From: Epiperipatus broadwayi
Taxonomy: Eukaryota > Onychophora > Udeonychophora > Euonychophora > Peripatidae
Reading direction: 5' to 3'
NCBI GenBank assembly: GCA_028023455.1
Contig: JAQFVV010012441.1
Location: 6,283,544-6,347,543, forward strand
DNA length: 64,000 nucleotides
The translations under genes were made by a program, and so were the position numbers. Below, piece by piece: positions 33,219 to 43,410 of the stretch (its first letter is position 1; each line of letters opens with the position of its first letter). The notes under the pieces were generated by a model. It saw nothing but the letters and a program-made list of their open reading frames with translations, was not told the origin of the DNA and did not search any database.

Positions 33219-33972
33219 CTTGATAGTCTATTTTTAATGGTGCTTCAAAGTCTGTCTCTGTATTTTGAGATATGGTATTTGTTATGATATCCTTAGATTT
33301 AGTAGATCTTCTGTGTACATTCACTCCTGCCATCAGAAGAAGCTGCTCCTGGGTCAATTGATTTGTACTTTGTTTTTGTCTGGTCCAATGAAGTGTTGAT
33401 TCATTAGCCGGATAATCTGTTTCACCTGTTTTATTTGTGAGTTTTGTTTTTTTTAATGCTGGTGTGGTAGACTTTGTATCATTTTTCTTTGATTTTCTTT
33501 CACTATGTTTGTCAGGTTCATTAGTTTGTATAGGCTCTTGATGCAATGCGGATTTTTTCCTCTTGTGCATTCGTTTCTTAGTCTTAACTTTAATTACTTG
33601 GAACTCTTCATCAGAGCAAGGAAATGGTAAGGTATCACTCATGTACTCTGTTTCTGTTTCCTCCTGTGAGGTATAAGATTTATTTGGTATACTATTCATG
33701 GAGCTATTTTGACTAGGATCATCAAAGCTGAGATTTTGCTTATTTGTGTTGCTGTCTTCATTATTGGAAATAAATTCATCAAGGCTGAGATTTTGCATAT
33801 CTGCGGTTTTGTCTTCATTATTGGGAATAAGTTCATCAAGGCTGAGATTTTGGATATCTGTGTTGTTGTCTTCATTATTGGGAATAGGTTCATCTACTTT
33901 TGTTTTTTCAGGGTTACTTTGCATATTGGGAATAGTTTCATCTACTTTTGTTTTTTCAGGGTTACTTTGCAT
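33202..33972 (-). CDS. 256-aa hydrophilic ORF with internal repeats, possible PLE N-terminal extension
   Basis: The product is acidic/Asn-rich at the N-terminus and basic in the middle. It opens with two copies of a 16-residue unit (QSNPEKTKVDE, residues 1-32), then three copies of a 19-residue unit (NNED...QNLSLDELIP, about 33-89). An acidic patch (EETETEYMSD), a Lys/Arg-rich segment (KTKKRMHKRKKS and PALKKTKLTNK) that could be a nuclear localisation signal, and THQEQLL-like helices follow. No known domain recognised. The frame stays open upstream of the first Met through LPIANNEIRL, directly after TATATATTACAG, a possible 3' splice site at about 34001. The stop lies beside the PLE N-terminal motif at 33200, so this may be the PLE's N-terminal extension. 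Confidence 0.5.
   Translation of the reverse strand: MQSNPEKTKVDETIPNMQSNPEKTKVDEPIPNNEDNNTDIQNLSLDELIPNNEDKTADMQNLSLDEFISNNEDSNTNKQNLSFDDPSQNSSMNSIPNKSYTSQEETETEYMSDTLPFPCSDEEFQVIKVKTKKRMHKRKKSALHQEPIQTNEPDKHSERKSKKNDTKSTTPALKKTKLTNKTGETDYPANESTLHWTRQKQSTNQLTQEQLLLMAGVNVHRRSTKSKDIITNTISQNTETDFEAPLKIDYQDELHK
33720..33972 (-). repeat. Coding minisatellite: 3 x 57 bp plus 2 x 48 bp
   Basis: Three in-frame 57-bp units (about 33720-33890), each with AGGCTGAGATTTTG on the plus strand, encode the 19-residue repeats. Two 48-bp units (about 33891-33972) with CATCTACTTTTGTTTTTTCA encode the 16-residue repeats. Unit lengths are multiples of three, so the frame is preserved. Confidence 0.85.
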
Positions 33973-34009
33973 GAGTCTGATTTCATTATTAGCTATTGGA
34001 AGCTGTAAT

Positions 34010-35615
34010 ATATATGAAGGTATAGATATGTATATACATTTATATGTATGATAGTTTAAGACAGGAATTAATTATATGTTTGATAATAGATAATAATTAT
34101 AATGTAGAAAAAAGAGTAATAGGAGAATGTATAAAGGATGCATATATATTAATAGGGAAAATGGATCAATAAAATTGGGAAAGAAATTGCCAATGTTAGA
34201 AAATTGGCAATTAATTAATTAATTGTTGGTTTGATGACAGATAATAGTTTTAAGATTGAAAAAGATGAATAAGAGAATGTATAATTGATATATATATATA
34301 TGTGTAAATCTATATAGAAAATTTTAATTTTTTTTTATTTTTTCATGAGTTTATTTCTAATAATAACCAATAGAGAGTGTATAAAGCTGTAGAATGTTTT
34401 TGTCACATGATTTATTTTTAAAATGGCAACTTGAAAACGTTCATATGTGAACAAAAATCAATTTGATGATATTAAATTAAATTGAATATAAACAAGTTGT
34501 CTTTTATTTCGATTTTTTTATATTTCTACTGATTATCTGCATGTAAATAATACAAAAACATATATATAACATATAAAATATATTAAATGAAATTAATTCA
34601 AGTGAGTATATTTTCAACTCATGGGTTATATATATATATAGAGAGAGAGAGACTAATAGAGTCGAAAAGTATATTTGATTAATAAACTTAAAAATCCTTT
34701 CTGTGTATTAGAGTATTCTTTAGATATTCAGACTAAAGCTAATTCAAATAACCATCTGTATTGGTTGTTAAATGGATATGTAATAATTATTACTACAAGA
34801 GATTAAACAGTAATAAAAATTCAGTCAGACTCAGGTCACCTCAAAATTAAAATGCCTAATGAGTATTGTTATTTAAAAGTTGTTTTATTTTTAAATGAGT
34901 ATATATATAATTTTATATATATAATCTTATTTATTTGAAAAACATAAAATATGTAATACATTAAAAGTATTATTTATACATCTTTTATCAGTGCTGGCTG
35001 CATGTAGCTATATATATATATATATAATTTTACAGAATTGAGGAATAAGTAATTTTTTACTTTCTCAATTTAAATTAAATTTATAACAAATTTTAAATTT
35101 ATTTCACTGTTTTTAATAAAAATATAACCTTTTGACACATTAATTATTATTGAAAGTATTTTAAATATGACATGTCTTTTCAAAGTGAAGTTTACTTATA
35201 TAAAAAATTAAAACTATCTCTTAAGCCTAGTCTTTATTAATGTTTATTATGTTTAGGTTTTTATAAAAATATTAATTCTAGAGAAATTGCGTTAATATAG
35301 ACAGCAGTCAGACTTTATAATTTTAAGTGTTATGTTTTTACATACATATATAATTACGTTTCCATATTATACTATTCTAAATATTAATGTATTAGTATTA
35401 TTTTACATTAATATATATATAATTAAGTAGTACTTAGAGCTGCACAAGTAATTATATATAAAGCAGTCAAGCGTATAATATTAAGTACTGGAAAAATAAA
35501 TGTACATTAAAATTCCCTGGCAACTATTGTTTTGTTTATTATTCAAATAGATCTTCTCAAATAAAAATCAGATCAACATTACCCACAAATATATAAAGCA
35601 TGACTCAATATGGTA
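34010..35615. other. AT-rich intergenic DNA, no gene seen
   Basis: Low-complexity (TA)n and (GA)n patches (34628-34653). No coding or RNA feature recognised. Confidence 0.4.
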
Positions 35616-35617
35616 AT

Positions 35618-35737
35618 TCATTTCAAATATCAACAATCTTTAATATCAAAAGAAGAATTCATAACAGTGAAATCTCAGGCCATCAAGGATATGAAAACTT
35701 CCTTTGATATTAAAGATTGCTGGTTTGACAATAATTA
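35618..35737. repeat. Short inverted repeat (ATATCAACAATCTTTAATATC)
   Basis: Arms of about 35 bp at 35626-35660 and 35697-35733 around TTTAATATCAAA / TTTGATATTAAA. Possible small foldback element; no coding. Confidence 0.6.
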
Positions 35738-35987
35738 GTTCTATGTTATATATGTATGTGTTATATATTCAGTTAATTTTGACTTCTCATGTGAACGCCT
35801 ATTGTGAATAAATTTCAGCATTAATTTGTTATTTTGTATATATATAATTAATAAAACAAGACACAAATTGTGTAACTTGCTTTTAAGCTTGTATTAAAAT
35901 GTTTACTAGAGGGAGCTTACCAATAGCTCCAATCAAACTTTAATTTATAAATGCTGAAAGATAAAGAATTCAAAATCTCTATGGAAT

Positions 35988-36048
35988 GTCCTTATCCCCA
36001 GACCAATTGGTTTCAAGCTTATGGTCATCTCAGTGGGGAGCTAGGACT
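35988..36048 (-). ncRNA. Hammerhead-like fold, copy A (variant core)
   Basis: On the minus strand stem I pairs UCCU with AGGA and, after an internal loop, CCCCA with UGGGG perfectly. The conserved GAAA box is present. Stem III is the palindromic ACC-AAUU-GGU, followed by the expected cleavage triplet GUC. The first core box reads CUGAGAU instead of CUGANGA, so G8/A9 are not met. Structure matches; catalysis is uncertain. Confidence 0.5.
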
Positions 36049-36457
36049 CACTAGATATAAAATATTAACTCAAAAGTCAGCACTTATCTAATACATTGCT
36101 ATCAATTTGGAAACCTGAATTTCTTCAAATCCAGTCTTACAAACCAGATAGCTGTATAGGTCTGAATTCAGTTCAGTTTCACTATATATTAATAGCCTCA
36201 GCAACATAACATTGCAAAAGCCTTCAAGGGTAGACTTATAACAATTAATAAAACAAGTCACAAATTGTGTAACTTGATTTTTAGTTTGTATTAAAATGTT
36301 CACTAGAGGGAGCTTACCACTAGCTCCAGTCAAGCTTTAATTTATAATATAATCTTTAATACTTTCTCTTCCTCTTTTATTTTTGCATTTTTTATTATAT
36401 GTTAAGCTTTAATTTATAAATGCCAAAAGAAAAAGAATTTAAAATCACTATCAGAAT

Positions 36458-36520
36458 GACCTTATCCACAGACCAATTTGTTTCAAGCTTATGGCTCACC
36501 TCAGTGAGGATCTAGGACTC
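36458..36520 (-). ncRNA. Hammerhead-like fold, copy B (variant core)
   Basis: Minus-strand order: UCCU, loop, CCUCA, CUGAGGU, stem II GAGC-CAUAA-GCUU, GAAA, CAAAUUGGUC, then UGUGGAUAAGG. Stem I has one mismatch. The core deviation is the same as in the neighbouring copies. Confidence 0.48.
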
Positions 36521-36608
36521 CAGTCACTAGATCTGAAATACCAACTCAAAGTCAGCACTTACCTAATATGTTATTATCAATTTGAAAACCTGAATTTTTC
36601 AGACATGT

Positions 36609-36660
36609 AGAAGTTTGAAAACAATTGGTCTGGTGATAAGGACATTCCAATAGAGATTTT
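36609..36660 (+). ncRNA. Hammerhead-like fold, truncated copy C
   Basis: Only the 3' half is present: GUUUGAAAACAAUUGGUC then UGGUGAUAAGGACAUUCC. It is cut at the head-to-head junction of the array near 36600. Confidence 0.42.
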
Positions 36661-37005
36661 TGAATTATTTCCCTTTTGGCATTTATAAATTTTAAAGCTT
36701 GATTGGAGCTAGTGGTAAGCTTCCTCTAGTGAATATTTTAATACAAACTTAAAAGCAAGTTACACAATTTGTGCCTTGTTTTTTTTAATTATTATAAGTG
36801 TACCCTTGAAGGCTTTTGTGATGTTATATTGCTGAGGCTATTAATATGTGGTGAAACTGATCTGTGTGTAGACCCATATATCTATCTCTTTTGTAAAGCT
36901 AGATTTGAAGACATTTATGTGTCTAAAAAATTCAGCTTTTCAAGTTGATAGTAGCGTATTACATAAATGCTGACATTTGAGTTGGTATTTTAGATCTAGT
37001 GTCTG

Positions 37006-37068
37006 GAGTCTTAGCTCCTCACTGAGTTGAGCCATAATCTTGAAAACAATTGATCATGAGAAAAAGAC
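37006..37068 (+). ncRNA. Hammerhead-like fold, copy D (variant core)
   Basis: CUCCUCA, then CUGAGUU, stem II GAGC-CAUAA-UCUU (weakened), GAAAACAAUUGAUC, then AUGAGAAAAAGAC. Stem I still pairs CUCA with UGAG. Decayed compared with copies A and B. Confidence 0.42.
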
Positions 37069-37418
37069 ATTCTGATAGAGATTTTGGTGGACTTATAAAT
37101 TAAAGCTTGATTGGAGCTAGTTGTAAGCTTCCTCTAGTGATCATTTTAATACAAGCTTAAAAGCAAGTTACACAATTTGTGTCTTGTTTTATTAATTATT
37201 ATAAGTATACCATTGAAAGCCTTTGTGATCTTATATTACTGAGGCTATTAATATATGGTGAAACTGAACTGAGTTCAGACCCATATAGCTATCTCTTTGT
37301 AAGGTTGGATTTGAAGACATTTAAATGTTTGAAAAATTCTGATTATCAAATTTCAAATTTATAGTAACATATTTGATAAGTGCTGACTTTTGAGTTGGTA
37401 TTTTAGATCTAGTGTCTG

Positions 37419-37480
37419 GAGTCCTAGCTCCACACTAAGTGAGCCATAAGCTCGAAACCAATTTGTCTGGGGATAAGGAC
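37419..37480 (+). ncRNA. Hammerhead-like fold, copy E (variant core)
   Basis: Stem II is perfect here (GAGC-CAUAA-GCUC) directly before GAAACCAAUUUGUC and UGGGGAUAAGGAC. The first box is reduced to CUAAGU, and stem I on the 5' side (CUCCACA) is altered. This copy best shows that stem II is a designed helix. Confidence 0.48.
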
Positions 37481-38164
37481 ATTCCAATAGAGATTTTGAA
37501 TTTATTTATCTTTCAGCACTTATAAATTATAGCTTGATTGGTAGTGGTAAGCTCCCTCTAGTGAACATTTTAATATAAGTATTAAAGCAACTTACACAAT
37601 TTTGTATCTAGTTTTATTAATATATATATATATTAGGAGAGACATCCCACAACAATAACATTACTGTTGTATTATATTAATGAGATTTAAATATTTACAT
37701 TGTATTGCTACTCAAGATGGTGGAAGAAGCTGTAAGCTAGCTATAGCAAAGAAATTATTGTTTAGTTTTATATAGGCTTTTTAATTTTATAGAGTTATTC
37801 TAATGTATTTTATTATATTTATATTACATTACTTGATATATATATTATAGGAAGTCAGATGTCACATGACATATATAGCTTGTATTTACAAATATGTAAA
37901 ATCACATTCCTACCCCATAAAGCATTATCCTGCTCATCATTATTATTTAATCTATATTTATTTATAATTAATATTTTCATCGTACATTTACAATTATACT
38001 TGTAACAATGGTTAATGGATTTTTAAGACATTAAAATTAATAAGATACTCTTTCTATAATATGACCAATTTAGTAAATTATATCATGCATATGTTATTAT
38101 CTTCCTCATCATTACCCTTATAAAATGATGGATTAAACTTTTTTATTACATTTACTTTATTTTG

Positions 38165-38250
38165 CAATACCATGTGCTTGAGGGTATCAGTGTTATTAGA
38201 TAGAGTGGAGAGTGATGGATCATCTGAAAGTCTGTGCTCATATACCTTAT
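38165..38250 (+). repeat. Partial copy of the 51-kb hammerhead repeat end
   Basis: GTGGAGAGTGATGGATCATC followed by TGAAAGTCTGTGCTCATATACC matches 51457-51498 (GTGGAGAGTGGTGGGTCGTG, TGAAAGTCTGTGCTCATATACC). The hammerhead itself is absent here. Confidence 0.72.
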
Positions 38251-39049
38251 ATATAACAAGAACTTTGTGGTATTTAATGAAATATAAATTTATTAATAAC
38301 AATAAAATTAAATTAAAGTCTGCTAAATACACTATGAATATAAAATCAGCATTCTGCTTTTTATTAGAATACAAAAATAATATAAAATATATTGTACAAT
38401 ATTGTTATTTATAGATATTTCTAGATATTTACAGGATACACATCTATATAAGCATATCAACCTACTGCATAAAATTAACCAATAATAAAATTAATTTCTA
38501 TAATAATTGATTTTAGCATGCATGTGGTTGATGACTGATTAAAATATATATGGATACCCATCCATATGTTTACATGCACAGGCATTTATGTCCTAGTGAT
38601 ATTTCATTAGTTAATAAATAAACTTATTTTAAAAAATATATTTTCAGGACAAATTGTAATTACTTAACTCAAATGACATATTTTAAAAGGTTAATGAAAT
38701 GTTTTCTTCATTGAAAAATCCTGTGTAAAAGTTTCTTTTTTAAATGTACTTTTAATTATAAACATCTCTCAAAAGATTTGCTAGAAAGATCTTTTCTTTT
38801 CAAATATAGAAATATTTTTGGAGTTTTCCTTTTTTAATAAAATAATACTGGAAATATGCTTTAGACAAAAATTATTTACTTTTAAACCTTGTAATTTAAA
38901 GACTTTAACTACAAAATTATTTCAAGAAATTATTTTTTATTCACTAGTTCTATGCACTTAATATTCATATATATGATGCAGTACTTTTGTCTGAGCTTTT
39001 CTGCAAATAGATTAATTATCATACATATAGTCATAGCATGATAATCTTA

Positions 39050-39270
39050 TAGTAAGCCTATGGAATCTCTTCATAAGATGGATCAATACTAAAATAGTAG
39101 ACTAACTTACTGACATCTTCAGAAAAAGTATAAATCTGGTAACTGTTGACATTCAGACTAAGCCATTCAATCTCTATAATTGGATAGACTTTAGGCATGC
39201 CATATAATTTCCATATATATGGGCTATGAAACTCAATAAAGCAGGCCTTGCTTCCATGTGAATTCAAACT
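39050..39270 (-). pseudogene. Possible Penelope-like RT fragment (N-terminal motif)
   Basis: The minus-strand product has KLYGMPKVYPIIEI followed by YQIYTFSEDVSKLVYYF. PLE reverse transcriptases carry a YGLPKIHK-xxPLRPI block and then a segment leading to an L/V-rich helix in this order. The match is partial (no HK, no PLRPI), so this is only a candidate. Confidence 0.33.
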
Positions 39271-39779
39271 CTACTATCGTGACATTAACAGAAGCTCTAC
39301 TTCTTGTCCTCAGTTATAACTTTATAATAATACTCATGTAAACTATCATTTTTAAACCCACCTTTTTATATTATATTATGGAATTTAAAAACAACAATTA
39401 TGTAAATTCTTTCTCTTGCTCACAAAGTTAATGACTGTTTTCAGTTTACCTTAATTAAAATCAATTTTTTTATATAAAAGTATTTTTAATTCCTCCAACA
39501 ACATCAGGTTATAGGTTATCACAAGCTTTAAAAAATTCTTAATCTAGTTAAAAAATAAGTGCACTCATACTACTATGTTGTTGTATGTCATGAGACACAT
39601 AAATGTGTCAATATATGCATATTAACAAAGCCAGTAAACACTTAGACAATTCCAATATCAATAACAATCAACAATTTCAAACTAATGTCATGGAAACCTT
39701 TTTTTAACAATATTTATACATCTGCATAATAAGAATAATCAACAAGAAAAGTAAAAAAAAAATTTAATTTTATATATAA

Positions 39780-40490
39780 ATGATAACGTGTTCAAAAACA
39801 AAAAGGGTGAAAGCACAAATAAGCATGACTCCCTCAGCAACACAAGAGTCCATACAGCCCATGGAATCAGAACTGATAAAGCATCAGAAAAGAAAATAAA
39901 CACATTTAATATTGAAATGATATGTGTATTTATGCAGGAAATGCTGCAAAACTTTGAAAAACAAAAAAAAATTGAAGAAACATAATATAGAAATCAGGAA
40001 ATGCTGAAATATAAAAGAAATGAAACTAAGAAATGAAGAAACCCAACGAAGAAATCAGGAAATGCTCAATAAAGTTAAATAAATGCAATTACAACTTGAA
40101 GAAAAACAACCAAAAGATATACTGAATTTAAAGAATTGTGTTCAACATATGAATTGCCTTAAGAAATAAAAGTTTGAAATAGTAGAAGAGACTATAAACA
40201 TCCCAAACCAGGAATTATCAGGTCAAATACAACAGTAATTATAACAGATAATCAGATAATAGAGTGTATAGAAAAATTGAAATAATTATTTAGAAGTAAT
40301 GGTTCAAAATTCTATTAAATCTAGTAAAAATAAACTAAAGAAAATGGTCCAAAAAATAGCAGAAAGAATAGAAAAACTAGAAATGAGCGAAATGAAGAAA
40401 GATAAAGATCAAATTCATTATTTATATAAAATTCAGATACTTGAGAGAAGATGCAGAAACCTCAGAAAGACATATATAACATCAAAATTC
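39780..40490 (+). pseudogene. Decayed charged coiled-coil coding region, unrecognised
   Basis: Several plus-strand frames (39788-39985, 40299-40517 and pieces between) give Lys/Glu-rich, helix-forming sequence such as EMLQNFEKQKKIEET, then RNQEMLKYKRNETKK and, at 40380, KLEMSEMKKDKDQIHYL. RNQEML recurs within it. It resembles the coiled coil of an ORF1/Gag-type protein but has no diagnostic motif. It ends at the PLE palindrome (40495), and similar coding-like sequence resumes past it at about 42430. Confidence 0.4.
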
Positions 40491-40494
40491 GCAC

Positions 40495-42365
40495 AGGGGC
40501 CGCTCCCAAAAGCGTAATACAATACAAAGCTAACAAATTTAAAACAGCGGTTTAATCTGCCTTCATAATCGCCTTACGTTTAATTTTGCAAATATGCTTT
40601 CCTTTTTGTGAGAAAACACTCCTTCCGTTTTGGCCGCTGTCACGAGAGATAATAAGCCTCTTGCTTTCTTTGAGGTCATGCTCTCTCACATCGATGGTAG
40701 GTTGTCCGAAATGCCTCATGGTGACTTGTGCACGTGCTGATAAAAACTGAATAAGTAGAAGGATCGTGCGGCTCTATTGTACGAATACCTGTTGTGCCAA
40801 TCATGTGGCCAGAGTGCCCTGCTTTTCCCATAATATGTGCTTTGCAATGGTTTTTGGACAAGCAATGTTGTATACTGTATGGGGGGTCTGTAACAGTGGA
40901 GTTTGATCTTTGGTATTGTTAATAAGATTGTTAGAATTTGGAGGGGTTCGAAAACAGAGCTGATATTTGTTGTTAAAGATGGAATGTAGTTTCTGTGTAA
41001 ATTGGGTATGTATGGAAGTAATAACCTGGGTTTATCCTGTGTGGCATGAGAGTTGAGAGGTTTATTCTGAATGTGTGAGATTTTTTTGTTGATGATGGAT
41101 TGTCTGAAGCCTAAATTCAGTAGATCATGTCTATATTCTGCTACATTTGTTTTTGCATCTGCCTCAATTTTACAAAATCTGTTTGTATGAAAAGATGCTA
41201 GCCTGGTAATTTATGTGTGTGGGTGTGTGAGATTGGGTGTGTGTATGGCTTGTTTCCAACGGTTTGATGGCCATGATAATGGCAGTGTTATTTTCTCTTT
41301 TATTTTGACATCAAGGTATTTGACTTGTTGGTGGCGTCTTCAGTTGTGACATTAACAATTAGTGTGTGTTGGCTTCTAATTCAGTTTTGATCTATGTAAT
41401 GATCTCGGGGTGGCAGCAATGAGGTCTCAATATCTAGTGTATGCTAGAAGGCATGGTGGGTTTAGACTAGTATGATTTTTCTCTCATAATATTTAGGAAG
41501 ATTCTGGTGACTACACCACTCAGTGGCAGCCATAGCCCCTTGTTTCTGAAGAAGATGGTTTCTGAAGAATGACAATGTTACTGTCCAACAAATAGAAAGT
41601 CATGGTGAAGTCAACCAGTGGTTGGTATTTTTTGTGTTAAAAGTTCATTTCTGACTATTTGGATCGATGTGCTTCTATTGACAGGCCTAAAAGATTGTTG
41701 TGTAAAATTGAGGCGTGAAAAAAATGTAGCAGAATATAGAAATGATCTACTGAATTTAGGCTTGACAATCCATTAAAAAAATCTCACACATTCAGAATAA
41801 ACCTCTCAACTCTCACGCCACAAATAAACCAGTTATTACTTCCATACATACCCAATTTACCAAAAACTACATTCCATCTTTAACAACAAATATCAGCTCT
41901 GTTTTGAACCCCTCCAAATTCTAACAATCTTATTAACAATACCAAACAAACTCCACTGTTACAGACCCCATACAGTATACAACATTGTTGTCAAATAACC
42001 ATTGAAAGGATATTATGGGGAAAGCAGGGCATTTGGAAGATTGGACAACACAGTATTCGAAATAGAGTCGAACGATCCTTCTACTTATTCAGTTTTTTTA
42101 TCAAATGAAAGTAATGAGTGATTGACAATCCTACCATCATATGTAGAGAGAAGACCTCAAAAGAAAGATCAAAAGGCTTTATTTATTCTCGGAAGGATGC
42201 CATAAACAGAAGGAATGTTTTTTCTATCAAAAGATGGAATTAGATATTTGATAAATTTAAACGTAAGAAGCTATGATTATGAAGGCAAGATCCTTTGAAA
42301 GGCAGTGTTTTAATATTTTAGTTAGCTATTTGTATTTGTATTACAGCTTTTGGGAGAGTTAAAGC
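40495..42365. mobile_element. Head-to-head Penelope-like pair (palindrome)
   Basis: The left arm 40495-41200 (minus) and right arm about 41690-42365 (plus) are inverted copies, sharing CTCCCAAAAGC / GCTTTTGGGAG at the outer ends, CATACAGTATACAACATTG, and CACATTCAGAATAAACCTCT. The left copy is longer 5' (to about 41600), giving an asymmetric centre. The right copy is more decayed, with many small deletions. Confidence 0.87.
40550..41600 (-). pseudogene. Penelope-like element: end of RT, linker and GIY-YIG remnant
   Basis: The minus-strand frames yield VKYLDVKIKEKITL (the post-palm FLDVKI block, about 41310), then FHTNRFCKIEADAKTNVAEY, RHDLLNLGFRQSIINKKI and LLLPYIPNLHRNYIPSL, which is the conserved LPYIPxL block. 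SSVFEPLQILTILLTIPKIK follows. The endonuclease is fragmentary: VYNIACPKTIAKHI with MGKAGHSG and TTGIRT in one frame, then HFGQPTIDVREHDLKESKRL and AIMKAD near 40560. Most of the linker is open from about 41250 to 40880 despite lacking a Met. The catalytic YVDD is not visible. Confidence 0.8.
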
Positions 42366-42419
42366 ATTGCTTTATAATACATTCCAAAATAAAAATTTAA
42401 CTTAATCATAAATTATATA

Positions 42420-43410
42420 AAACTGGATTATACAAAGATGAAAGTAACTGCACAAAATTGTTTTTTTTTTAGAAATGATAAAAGACTTAAAGATAGTAAA
42501 AGTGATACCACAAGAGATATGAAACTAAAAGAAAGCTTTCAATCATGGGACAGCACAGAAATTATGAGAACTTTAGCTGTTTAAATCAATTTCTTAAAAT
42601 TCAGGTATTCATAGGTGAAGCAGGAGAGAATCCCATAGAAACAACTTGACAGTTTGGAAAATTATTTTTAATTGGACCATCTAACAAAAAGAGCAAGGGA
42701 CTATTGTCTATAATCACTTCCAAGGACCTGCTAATGTATGGTGGAACTTATTAATAAAGAAACCAACCTCCTACTCTGGATACCTACAGCAAATTTTGAA
42801 TATTTTTTGGTTAGAAAAGTGTCAAGAATCATTCAGATATTAAATTATGCAGAAAAGATTTTACATAAAAGATGAATAAATTTATACTCTTTTTTTTTAA
42901 TAATCATTGTCTGAATGTCGGATTACAGAGCCAGATCATCAGCATTATTTGGCACAATTTATCATTTTATGTCAAATAGATAATCATAAGCATTGACCAC
43001 AAAACCATAGTACAAGTGGCTAAGTTTTTAAATACCATTGACATGAGCCTCCAGAATCATGAAGGTATATGTAATGGAGAAGATAATTTCACAACATCAA
43101 ACAATAAAGTGACACATCTATTGAATGTATTAGAATAAAAGATTATCAAAGATTCAAACCATATAGATGGTGGAAAAAAAGAAGAAACTCTGATAACAGA
43201 GGTAAAACATGCATAATATTTTGTTCTAGAAGTTTTCCAAGACCAGGAAAAACCATACAATCCAAAGAAATTCCCAGAGAATTCACCACACCGAAGAATG
43301 ATTACTGGAATAAAAAAAGATAGGAGTAAACCCAGAAAAAAACAAGAAAAAATTAGCAATGATCTTGAAGTTGAGAGAACATATTTCAAATCAATTGATT
43401 AGAATTCCAT
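42420..43410 (+). pseudogene. Decayed open frame, unrecognised
   Basis: From about 42980 the plus strand reads nearly open as SIVISIDHKTIVQVAKFLNT, IDMSLQNHEGICNGEDNFTT, SNNKVTHLLNVLE, then (stop) and ETLITEVKHA, YFVLEVFQDQEKPYNPKKFP, ENSPHRRMITGIKKDRSKP to a stop near 43400. Composition is protein-like with only a few stops, but I recognise no family. The stretch 42430-42940 is more broken. Together with 39780-40490 it may be one gene or element split by the PLE pair. Confidence 0.4.

Larger units (their letters stand above)
35845..37615. repeat. Array of ~415-bp units in both orientations, retrozyme-like
   Basis: Two units lie on the minus strand (35847-36245 and 36245-36600) and about two and a half on the plus strand (36605-37190, 37190-37615). 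They meet head to head near 36600. Spacing between equivalent points on the plus side is about 420 and 415 bp; the left pair is spaced ~470 bp because of an extra AT stretch at 36345-36410. Each unit contains AGCTTGATTGGAGCTAGTGG, CTCCCTCTAGTGAACATTTT, and a conserved hammerhead-like fold around GAAACCAATTGGTC. No coding capacity. Tandem non-autonomous units with hammerheads resemble animal retrozymes. Confidence 0.72.

Noticed and set aside
35845-37615. Treating the ~415-bp array as ordinary satellite DNA
   Set aside because: Units occur in both orientations with one head-to-head junction and share a structured RNA fold, which fits a retrozyme-like element better than a simple satellite.
43057-43389. 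110-codon minus-strand frame
   Set aside because: The plus strand reads a more protein-like, charged sequence over the same bases; the minus product is a Phe/Ser-rich shadow.
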